Below, in pieces: positions 16,619 through 23,946 of a stretch of DNA of 64,000 nucleotides; positions within the stretch are counted from its first letter, which is position 1, and every line of letters starts with the position of its first letter. The notes beneath the pieces are model-generated. The model was not told where the DNA came from. It did not search any database and saw nothing but the letters and a program-made list of their open reading frames with translations. Source of the stretch: an uncultured Clostridia bacterium. GTDB taxonomy: Bacteria; Bacillota; Clostridia; Oscillospirales; Ruminococcaceae. The stretch is from NCBI GenBank assembly GCA_944382875.1, contig CALWNQ010000001.1, positions 1 to 64,000 of the forward strand, given 5' to 3'. A program made the position numbers and the translations under genes.

Positions 16619-17530
16619 ATGGAACTCACAAAAAAGGAATTTGAGGTTCTGGTATATATCGAACGAAAAAACGGCGAAAAAATCAGCCAGCGGAAGCTGG
16701 CCTCCGGCACCGGCTTTTCGCTGGGCGCTGTCAACAAGCTCCTACCTGCTTTGCTGGAGCGTGGCTTGATCGACATCCCCGAAAGCAAAAATGTTTATAT
16801 TACAAAAGAAGGATTGGCGACACTCGAGCCATACCGCGTTAAACGCGCCATCTTCATGGCCGCCGGTTTTGGTTCGCGGCTGGTTCCCATCACACTAAAC
16901 ACTCCAAAAGCGCTCATCCGTATCCACGGCAAACCAATGATCGAAACAATGCTCGACGCTGTTGTCCGTGCCGGTATTGAGGAAATCTACATTGTCCGCG
17001 GCTATTTGGGCGAACAGTTTGATATTCTCAAACATAAATACCCCACCATCACTTTTGTGGAAAACCCGGACTATAAAGAAGCGAACAACATCTCCTCCGC
17101 CATGAAGGTCAAAGACCTGTTCGGCGGCGCTTATGTGCTGGATTCTGATCTTTACCTCCAGAATCCCGACCTCATCCGCAAGTACGAATACTGCGCAAGT
17201 TATGTCGGCGTCCACAAAGACCGCACCGACGACTGGCGGCTGATTATGAAAAACGGACGTGTCACCGGAATGAAAGTGGGCGGCACCGACTGCTATCATA
17301 TGTACGACATCACCTACTGGACACCGGAAGACGGTGAAAAAATGGCGAAGTTCCTGCCGGAACTTTACAATTCTCCCGGCGGCAAGGAAAACTACTGGGA
17401 CAATGTCCCGCTCGACGTCTACAATAAGGAATTTTACATTGAAGCGCGGGAGTGTCAAGAAGGCGATGTCATTGAAATCGACACTCTGACCGAACTGCAG
17501 GAACTCGACCCTGTTTATAAATTCAACTGA
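16619..17530 (+). CDS. LicC-like nucleotidyltransferase with N-terminal winged-helix domain
   Basis: A 303-residue two-domain protein. Residues 1-65 form a winged-helix DNA-binding domain (KKEFEVLVYIERKNGEKISQ, then GFSLGAVNKLLPALLERGLI). From about residue 74 a sugar-phosphate/choline-phosphate cytidylyltransferase domain follows, with MAAGFGSRLVPIT and PKALIRIHGKPMIE (the nucleotide-binding loop and Lys) and YVLDSDLYL (metal-binding Asp). LicC activates phosphocholine to CDP-choline; other family members activate sugars or aminoalkyl phosphates. The fused winged helix suggests it senses or regulates as well. Its nearest functional links in the window are LicD at 36.3-37.1 kb and the choline-binding-repeat enzyme at 8.2 kb. 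The substrate is inference. Confidence 0.84.
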   Translation: MELTKKEFEVLVYIERKNGEKISQRKLASGTGFSLGAVNKLLPALLERGLIDIPESKNVYITKEGLATLEPYRVKRAIFMAAGFGSRLVPITLNTPKALIRIHGKPMIETMLDAVVRAGIEEIYIVRGYLGEQFDILKHKYPTITFVENPDYKEANNISSAMKVKDLFGGAYVLDSDLYLQNPDLIRKYEYCASYVGVHKDRTDDWRLIMKNGRVTGMKVGGTDCYHMYDITYWTPEDGEKMAKFLPELYNSPGGKENYWDNVPLDVYNKEFYIEARECQEGDVIEIDTLTELQELDPVYKFN

Positions 17531-17546
17531 GAAAGGACTGTTTTGT

Positions 17547-17867
17547 ATGACAAAAGTTAATATCAACCCCGGCATATGCGGCCTGATGACCGCTGTAGAA
17601 GCACATTCCGATGATCAGATGGAGGTAAAAGTAACCGTTCGGTCCGGCTGCAAGGCCGTACATGAAATGATGCAGGAGCTGGGTGACACTTTTGACGCCT
17701 TTGCCTGCTGCTTGGGCAAACCCGGCACCAGTGTTTTTTATGACTATGCTCGTGAACACTTCCCCGGACATGCCTCCTGCCCCGTTATCGCCGGTATCCT
17801 CAAGTGTATCGAAGTCGAATGCGGACTGGCTCTCCCTCGGGAAGCAACCATCACCTTTGAAGAATAA
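17547..17867 (+). CDS. Small conserved cysteine-rich protein, unknown function
   Basis: A 106-residue soluble protein with seven cysteines: one in NPGICG, one in RSGCKA, a Cys-Cys pair in FACCLGK, one in ASCPVI, and two in LKCIEVECG. No signal peptide or membrane segment. The spread of Cys suggests metal or iron-sulfur binding, or a redox role, but I do not recognise a named family with certainty. It sits 16 bp after the LicC-like gene and 11 bp before prmA, with good ribosome sites, so it is co-transcribed with both. Confidence 0.72.
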   Translation: MTKVNINPGICGLMTAVEAHSDDQMEVKVTVRSGCKAVHEMMQELGDTFDAFACCLGKPGTSVFYDYAREHFPGHASCPVIAGILKCIEVECGLALPREATITFEE

Positions 17868-17878
17868 GGGAGGACTTT

Positions 17879-18856
17879 ATGAACTGGGCAGAAATTAGCA
17901 TCCAGACCACCACCGACGGTATTGAAATCGTCAACGGCTTTTTAATGGCGCACGGCATCAACTGCGTCATGATCGAAGACGCCGCCGACTTTCAGAATTT
18001 TTTGCAGGACACCACCATCCACTGGGATTATGTCGAAGAAGATTTGATGAAGCTCGCTGAAGCACCGACCAAAATCAAGTTCTATCTTCCGGACAACCCG
18101 CAGGGATTTGAAACATTGAATCTTGTCAAGCGAGACCTGCCCAGCCTGCAAGCGGACCAGGAAATCAACCTCGGCACGCTGGAAATCTCCCTCTGCTATA
18201 AGGAGGAAGAGGACTGGGAAACCGCCTGGAAAAAATATTACCATCCCATCGAAATCAGCGACCGGCTGGTCGTTGTGCCGGAGTGGGAGGAATATCCCGA
18301 AAAGCCAGGCCAGATTCTGCTCCGGATGAATCCCGGTATGGCATTCGGCACCGGCAGCCATAACACCACCCGTCTTTGCCTGCAATTTCTCGACGGAATG
18401 CAGCTCTCCGGGCTGGATGTGCTGGATATGGGCTGCGGCAGCGGCATCCTCTCGATTGCATCACTGCTGCTGGGTGCAAAATCGGTGCAGGCTGTGGATA
18501 TCGACCTGCTCGCCACCAAGATTGCCCATGAAAACGCGGCTTTGAACAGCTGCGACGACGAACGGCTCACCGTCCGGTGCGGCAATATTCTGGAAGACGC
18601 AGCGCTGGCGGATGAAATCGGACAGAAATCCTATGATCTCATTGTCGCCAACATTGTGGCCGACGTCATCATCGCAATGGCGCCGCTCTTTGCCCGCTTC
18701 ATCAAACCGGAGGGAACACTGGTCGTTTCGGGCATCATTTCGGAACGTGCGAAAGAAGTCGCCTCCCATTTAGAGAAACACGGCTTTGTGATTCTCGAGC
18801 TGCGGGAGGACAACGATTGGGCTGCTGCCGTTTGCAAGCCAAAACTCTCCGTATAA
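17879..18856 (+). CDS. prmA: Ribosomal protein L11 methyltransferase
   Basis: A 325-residue PrmA, which methylates lysine and N-terminal amino groups of ribosomal protein L11 with S-adenosylmethionine. The N-terminal substrate-recognition domain (residues 1-120) begins NWAEISIQTTTDGIEIVNG. The signature MAFGTGSHNTTRLCLQFLD near 157-175 is followed by the SAM motif VLDMGCGSGILSIA, and the catalytic-domain motif LIVANIVADVIIAMAP is near residues 257-272. The ATG at 17879 has AGGGAGGA. It follows the Cys-rich gene and precedes another methyltransferase. Confidence 0.95.
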   Translation: MNWAEISIQTTTDGIEIVNGFLMAHGINCVMIEDAADFQNFLQDTTIHWDYVEEDLMKLAEAPTKIKFYLPDNPQGFETLNLVKRDLPSLQADQEINLGTLEISLCYKEEEDWETAWKKYYHPIEISDRLVVVPEWEEYPEKPGQILLRMNPGMAFGTGSHNTTRLCLQFLDGMQLSGLDVLDMGCGSGILSIASLLLGAKSVQAVDIDLLATKIAHENAALNSCDDERLTVRCGNILEDAALADEIGQKSYDLIVANIVADVIIAMAPLFARFIKPEGTLVVSGIISERAKEVASHLEKHGFVILELREDNDWAAAVCKPKLSV

Positions 18857-18886
18857 TTTCAATTTATTTTACTGCAAGGAGATTTT

Positions 18887-20041
18887 ATGGAAGATCTTAC
18901 CCCGCATCTCACACGGATTTTTACCGCTGTGCCGCACCGGATCATCCTGAGCAAGGCCGCTTCCGGTACAGAATACCGCAAAGCCGTGCTGGAACACAAG
19001 GAATCCGGATGGCAGATTGCCTGTTACACCGAAAAACAGGTGTTTCACCACAATGTGGATACAGCCGGTGCCCAGGCTTTTTGTGCTGAAACGCTGGGCA
19101 GTAGTTTTTTCCAGCTCAACGCCTGGGATACTGAGGCAGAGTGGATGCTGCTCCTTTCCAAAAAAGGGAAGATAAGCTGCAAACGACGGGCTGCCGCCAC
19201 AAAACCGGCCGAAAGCACTGCCCACAACCGGCAAAAACAGTACCTCATTCCGGAAGGCGCAAATGTCCCGCCGCTGGTGGATATGGGTGTTTTTACTGCA
19301 GAAGGCAAGGTTGTCCGCACCATGTACGACAAATTCCGCCAGATCAACCGGTTTCTGGAAATGATTAACGACGCAGTGGAAGCGGACAAGCCCGACCGGC
19401 TCAATATTATTGATTTCGGCTGCGGAAAGTCCTACCTTACTTTTGTGGTCTACTATTATTTTACCGAAATCAAAAAGATCCCGGTTCAGATTATCGGACT
19501 GGACCTGAAAGCGGATGTCATTGAAAAATGCAGCGCTGCTGCCCGGAAATATGGCTACGATGGCTTGTCTTTTGAGCTTGGCGACATCAACGGTTACCAA
19601 GCACCGTTTTCGGTGGATATGGTCATCACGCTGCACGCCTGCGACACCGCAACCGATTACGCTCTCTTTAATGCTATTTGCTGGAATGCGCGGATGATTC
19701 TCTCCGTTCCCTGCTGTCAGCATGAACTGAACGCCCAGATGAAACCCGAAACACTCTCCATCCTCTCCCGATACGGCATTATCCAGGAGCGTTTCGCAGC
19801 ACTCGCAACCGACGCCATCCGCGGAAACCTGCTTGAAGCTTGTGGCTATAAAACCCAGCTGTTAGAATTTGTAGACTTTGCGCACACACCCAAAAACATC
19901 CTGATTCGGGCGATAAAACGCAACATTTCTCCCGCCTCCCGCAAAAAAGCACGGAAGGAAGCGGAAACTCTGATGCACGAATTTAACTTTTCTCCTACCC
20001 TATATACCTTGCTACAAAACTTTGGGTATCTGCCCCAGTAA
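18887..20041 (+). CDS. SAM-dependent methyltransferase, METTL25-like (Methyltransf_32 type)
   Basis: A 384-residue protein whose C-terminal half holds a Rossmann methyltransferase. The SAM loop is IIDFGCGKSYLTFVVYYY near residues 180-197, motif II is IIGLDLKADVIEKC, and the family-specific motifs are TLHACDTATDYAL near 246-258 and SVPCCQHELN near 271-280. The HACDTATD/PCCQHE pair marks the Methyltransf_32/METTL25 group. The N-terminal ~130 residues are of unknown function and end in the basic segment KGKISCKRRAAATKP. The substrate is unknown; RNA is a common suggestion for this group. It lies 30 bp after prmA with a good AAGGAG site. Confidence 0.84.
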   Translation: MEDLTPHLTRIFTAVPHRIILSKAASGTEYRKAVLEHKESGWQIACYTEKQVFHHNVDTAGAQAFCAETLGSSFFQLNAWDTEAEWMLLLSKKGKISCKRRAAATKPAESTAHNRQKQYLIPEGANVPPLVDMGVFTAEGKVVRTMYDKFRQINRFLEMINDAVEADKPDRLNIIDFGCGKSYLTFVVYYYFTEIKKIPVQIIGLDLKADVIEKCSAAARKYGYDGLSFELGDINGYQAPFSVDMVITLHACDTATDYALFNAICWNARMILSVPCCQHELNAQMKPETLSILSRYGIIQERFAALATDAIRGNLLEACGYKTQLLEFVDFAHTPKNILIRAIKRNISPASRKKARKEAETLMHEFNFSPTLYTLLQNFGYLPQ

Positions 20042-20069
20042 TTCCTACTTTTTCCCAAACGAGGTCTCT

Positions 20070-21215
20070 ATGGAAATTCCTAAATGTTTAAAACCTGTTC
20101 CCCTCTTACCGAAACAAAAAGAGCAGTTTTTTCAATATACTGAGCAGCACTTTCGTCAGTTTCTCTGGATCCCAATTGTATTGATTGTTCTAATACAGTT
20201 AAACAATATTATTCATCTACTTCATCACAATAATTTTAATCAGCTCTCCCATTCCAATATTATATACATCTGTTTTTATATATCGCTTTTTTTCTGTTCA
20301 ACCTGTATGCTGTTTATCCTGTTTTATAAAAAGCTGAAAACAGGCATATTAATTCGAATCCAAACTGCTTATCATCTATTTCTTTTGATGTGGGGAATCG
20401 GTAAAACCTTATACAATCAGCGTGTATCCTCTAGTATCAGTATTTATCTTGTCATCAGCATGTGTGTGGCCATTTTTTCGTATCTTGCACCGGTTGTTTC
20501 CGTCAGTGCTTTTACCACAGCGCAGATCATCCTGATGGTCGGTATTCCTTTATTAGCGGAACCGGAATCCGGAGATTTTTATGGTCGTATTATTAATTTG
20601 TTTATCGTTAACTCGATGTCCGCTTTAATCAGTTGTTATCGTTTTTATATATCACGCACTGACTTTTTGAATAGCTGGATTATGGCAGAACAAAACCGGA
20701 AGATCCGCAATAAAAATCTGGAACTGGAATACTGGGCAAACCACGATTCATTAACCGGATTATTCAATCAACGATATCTGTCAGTCTGCGTCCGCAAAAT
20801 GCTTGAACATCCAGGAGCCACTGCAGCAATCTGTATGATGGATATCGATGACTTTAAGTCGTACAATGATTATTATGGTCATATCAAAGGGGATGAATGT
20901 TTATCGCGTATCGCCCAAACGATGCAGTCACAAATTTCCAAAGGTCAGTTGTTTCGTTATGGGGGAGAAGAATTTCTCTACCTGCTCCCGGATGCAGATC
21001 CCAACGCAGCACTGGAAACCGCGCGTCAATTATGTCGCGCAATAGAAGGTCTGAAAATACCCTCATCGGCAGCCGGAAGTATTGTCACCATCAGTGCTGG
21101 ATTTTGCCATGCGCCAATCTCGAAACAACAAGACTGGGAACAGCTGCTAAAAAAAGCTGACCAGGCACTTTATGATGCAAAGCGGAACGGAAAAAACCAA
21201 TTATATATCAGATAA
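20070..21215 (+). CDS. Membrane-bound diguanylate cyclase (GGDEF)
   Basis: A 381-residue protein. The first ~200 residues contain about six hydrophobic membrane helices with no recognised sensor domain. A GGDEF domain follows, with DSLTGLFNQRYL, MMDIDDFKSYNDYYGH, and the active-site signature YGGEEF at about residues 297-302. An intact GGEEF predicts synthesis of cyclic di-GMP from GTP. There is no RxxD inhibitory site nine residues upstream of the signature, so product inhibition may be absent. Base composition is noticeably more AT-rich than in neighbouring genes. The ATG at 20070 has GAGG. A strong terminator follows. Confidence 0.9.
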   Translation: MEIPKCLKPVPLLPKQKEQFFQYTEQHFRQFLWIPIVLIVLIQLNNIIHLLHHNNFNQLSHSNIIYICFYISLFFCSTCMLFILFYKKLKTGILIRIQTAYHLFLLMWGIGKTLYNQRVSSSISIYLVISMCVAIFSYLAPVVSVSAFTTAQIILMVGIPLLAEPESGDFYGRIINLFIVNSMSALISCYRFYISRTDFLNSWIMAEQNRKIRNKNLELEYWANHDSLTGLFNQRYLSVCVRKMLEHPGATAAICMMDIDDFKSYNDYYGHIKGDECLSRIAQTMQSQISKGQLFRYGGEEFLYLLPDADPNAALETARQLCRAIEGLKIPSSAAGSIVTISAGFCHAPISKQQDWEQLLKKADQALYDAKRNGKNQLYIR

Positions 21216-21220
21216 AATAA

Positions 21221-21262
21221 GAATCGGTATAGATGCACTCGCATATATACCGATTCTTTTTT
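21221..21262 (+). terminator. Intrinsic terminator after the GGDEF gene
   Basis: An 11-bp stem (GAATCGGTATA paired with TATACCGATTC) followed by six T residues. Confidence 0.88.
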
Positions 21263-21365
21263 ATAAATTTTTGATGTTTTTCATAAATTAGAATAAATAT
21301 TATTCCAAAACTGTTGTGAAAAAGCCGTAAATATGAATAGAATGGGGGAATTTTGCAAAATTTGC

Positions 21366-21394
21366 TTGAAGAATGTAAGAAATTCAGTTATAAT
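21366..21394 (+). promoter_or_regulatory. Promoter of the purine permease gene
   Basis: TTGAAG (21366-21371), 17 bp, TATAAT (21389-21394). About 60 nt of leader remain before the start codon, with a small CCTGCGG/GCGGG hairpin. That is too short for a purine riboswitch. Confidence 0.72.
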
Positions 21395-21454
21395 GATAAT
21401 GTTTTCCTGCGGCATTTGCGGGAATATCGAATACAGTACAGGAGGAATTTCTGC

Positions 21455-22828
21455 ATGGAAAAGTTATTCAAGCTGAAAGAACATGGCACAAATGTAAAAA
21501 CAGAAATTGTGGCCGGTATTACCACATTTCTGGCCATGGCCTACATTCTTGCGGTAAACCCCGGCATGCTGGGCAGCACAGGAATGAACAATCAAGGTGT
21601 ATTCCTTGCAACTGCGCTGTCGGCAGCAATCGCCACACTGATTATGGCTTTCTTGGCCAATTACCCGATCGCGTTGGCATCCGGTATGGGGCTGAATGCC
21701 TATTTTGCCTACACTGTCTGCCTCAGCCCTGAGATGGAAGGTGTTGCAGAGCCTTGGAAAGTAGCATTGACTGCAATCCTGGTCGAAGGTATCATCTTCA
21801 TTATCCTTTCTGCGTTTAAGTTCCGCGAAACTCTGGTCAACTGCATCCCCGAAAACCTGAAGTTCGGCATTACCACTGGTATCGGCTTATTTATCACTTT
21901 TATTGGCTTGCAGAACGCCGGTATTGCCGCTCTGGATACTTCTACAAAAGTTGCACTCGGTGATCTTGGTTCCCCGCAGGTTGCACTGGCACTGATCGGT
22001 ATTGCCATTATCGGCATCATGTTGTACTTTAACATCAAAGGCGCCATTCTCTGGGGCATTTTGATTACCTGGGTACTGGGTATTATTGCAGAACTGGGCG
22101 GCTGGTATGTTCCGGATGCGGAAACTGGTATCTACTCTGTTATTCCGCAGATCAACAGCATCAGCGACTTCCTCCCCAATTTCTCTGCACTGGGCGATGT
22201 TGCGTTTAAATTTGAATTTGGCTGGGCTGCAGAGAATATCATTGCGTTTGCCACCATTGTATTTGCATTCCTGTTTGTTGACTTGTTCGATACGATCGGC
22301 ACCTTGATCGGCGTTGCGGCAAAAGGCAACATGCTGGACAAGGATGGCAAGCTCCCCCGTGTTGGTAAAGCATTGATGTCCGACGCAATCGGTACTGTAG
22401 CAGGCGCCTGCCTGGGTACTTCCACAGTTACCAGCTATGTAGAAAGCTCTGCCGGTGTTGCAGAAGGCGGTCGTACCGGGTTAACCAGCTTAACAACCGC
22501 TGTATTGTTCATTCTCGCTATTTTCTTCTGGCCGATCTTCGGCGCTATTCCCACCTTTGCCACTGCACCTGCTCTGATCGTAGTTGGTATGTTTATGATG
22601 TCCTCCGTCCTCAAAGTAAAATTTGAAGGCGATATGGCGGACGTCTTGGGCGCTTTTGTTGCCATCATTATGATGCCGTTCACTTATTCGATTGCAAACG
22701 GCATTATGTTTGGCGTTCTGACCTGGATGATCCTCAAGATTGTCCGTGGCAAGATTAAAGAAATTCATCCCGTTATGTGGATTGTATTTGTCCTCTTTGT
22801 ACTCCGTGTGATCACACTCGTTGTGTAA
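21455..22828 (+). CDS. NCS2-family purine permease (AzgA/PbuG type)
   Basis: A 457-residue permease with about 12-14 membrane segments. The AzgA-type signature is clear: KTEIVAGITTFLAMAYILAV near residues 15-34, SGMGLNAYFAYTV, GIGLFITFIGLQNAGI, and FLFVDLFDTIGTLIGVA. SYVESSAGVAEGGRTGLTSL, the helix-10 substrate-region motif, is also present. This group imports hypoxanthine, guanine and adenine by proton symport. The start at 21455 has GGAGG at the right spacing; the longer upstream frame lies within the promoter. It is monocistronic. Confidence 0.94.
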   Translation: MEKLFKLKEHGTNVKTEIVAGITTFLAMAYILAVNPGMLGSTGMNNQGVFLATALSAAIATLIMAFLANYPIALASGMGLNAYFAYTVCLSPEMEGVAEPWKVALTAILVEGIIFIILSAFKFRETLVNCIPENLKFGITTGIGLFITFIGLQNAGIAALDTSTKVALGDLGSPQVALALIGIAIIGIMLYFNIKGAILWGILITWVLGIIAELGGWYVPDAETGIYSVIPQINSISDFLPNFSALGDVAFKFEFGWAAENIIAFATIVFAFLFVDLFDTIGTLIGVAAKGNMLDKDGKLPRVGKALMSDAIGTVAGACLGTSTVTSYVESSAGVAEGGRTGLTSLTTAVLFILAIFFWPIFGAIPTFATAPALIVVGMFMMSSVLKVKFEGDMADVLGAFVAIIMMPFTYSIANGIMFGVLTWMILKIVRGKIKEIHPVMWIVFVLFVLRVITLVV

Positions 22829-22840
22829 TCCTGCATAACA

Positions 22841-22876
22841 AAAAGTCCGGCAGCCAATTAGCTGTCGGACTTTTTT
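22841..22876. terminator. Bidirectional terminator between the purine permease and the LacI gene
   Basis: A strong stem (AAAAGTCCGGCAGC paired with GCTGTCGGACTTTT) flanked by A and T runs, shared by two convergent genes. Confidence 0.88.
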
Positions 22877-22878
22877 AT

Positions 22879-23922
22879 TTAAAATTCTGTCGAATGCCGG
22901 AACAAAATCCGCGGATGAATGTACACCGTTTCATAAAAACCGCTCGGGGATTCGATCTGCCGGATCAGCTGCTGGGCCAGCCGCCTGCCAAGGTTGGCGG
23001 TATCCACCGAAGCAGTTGTCAGCTCGGAGACCTTTAAAATAGAAGCCTGGATGTTGTCATATCCGGAGACCGCCACATCCTGCGGCACCGCGATATCCTT
23101 TTCCGCCAAGCAGCCAATCACCGTATAGGCTGTCACATCATTGGCGCAGACAAACGCATCCGGCAGTTTGGACAAGCCCCGCAGAAACTCCCGGACTTCT
23201 TCCTGAAAATAAAAGTGCCCTTGTTTCCCTTCCAGAAGGCAATCTTCAGACTCGACCACCGCTCGATTTTCCCTGCACGCCTCCAAAAATCCTTCATAAC
23301 GGTCGCGAATAGTCTGGGCATAAGTAATGTCCCCGATAAAGCCCAGACGTCTCCGACCTTTTCGAATCATGTTCTCCGTAATCTGGAAAACCGTCCTTTT
23401 TCCTTCCAGCAATAGAACATCCCCGCTGATTCCTTCGCGGAATTTTTCTGGTGTAATATCCAAAAACACTGCGGGAATTCCCAAGTTGGATAGAGCGGTC
23501 AACGCCGTGTTCTGATAAACATTGATGACGATCATGCCGCAGACGCTGTGATCGGTAATACTTTTGGGGACTGCAAACTCCATTTCTTCCTCCCTGGTAA
23601 GGAAATGATAGATAAAATTATACCCTTTCGAAGAAACCTCATTTGCAATCCCATTGATAATTTTGAGCCAGAAATCCGAAAAATCCGGTTCCGTTGCGAT
23701 AACGGCAATATTGTTGCGGACAATCGGGCTGCCAGTTTCCGCTTCCTGTGCCAATCGGAGAATCTCCCGGTTTATTTTCTTATAATCATATTCCACCAGT
23801 TTTTGTGCAATCCGGCGGCGGGTATCCTCGGAAACCCCTTCTTTTCCGTTGATAACCTTGGATACCGTAATCCGGGAAACATGCAGCTCATCCGCAATCT
23901 GCTGCAAGGAAACCTTTTTCAA
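22879..23922 (-). CDS. LacI/GalR-family regulator of the mannoside genes
   Basis: A 347-residue LacI-type regulator. The N-terminal helix-turn-helix is KKVSLQQIADELHVSRITVS with VSEDTRRRIAQKLVEYDY, and a sugar-binding domain follows (IAVIATEPDFSDFWLKIING, AFVCANDVTAYTVIGCLAE, VAVSGYDNIQASILKVSELT). It starts with TTG, supported by an AAAGGAG site. It lies 24 bp downstream of the GH38 gene on the same strand. It is therefore the likely local regulator of the mannosidase genes; mannose or a mannoside is a reasonable but unproven inducer. Confidence 0.9.
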   Translation of the reverse strand: MKKVSLQQIADELHVSRITVSKVINGKEGVSEDTRRRIAQKLVEYDYKKINREILRLAQEAETGSPIVRNNIAVIATEPDFSDFWLKIINGIANEVSSKGYNFIYHFLTREEEMEFAVPKSITDHSVCGMIVINVYQNTALTALSNLGIPAVFLDITPEKFREGISGDVLLLEGKRTVFQITENMIRKGRRRLGFIGDITYAQTIRDRYEGFLEACRENRAVVESEDCLLEGKQGHFYFQEEVREFLRGLSKLPDAFVCANDVTAYTVIGCLAEKDIAVPQDVAVSGYDNIQASILKVSELTTASVDTANLGRRLAQQLIRQIESPSGFYETVYIHPRILFRHSTEF

Positions 23923-23946
23923 ATTTCTTCTCCTTTCTAAAATATT

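Noticed and set aside
21395-21454. Purine riboswitch upstream of the NCS2 permease.
   Set aside because: Only ~60 nt separate the promoter from the start codon, and the three-way-junction core motifs are absent.
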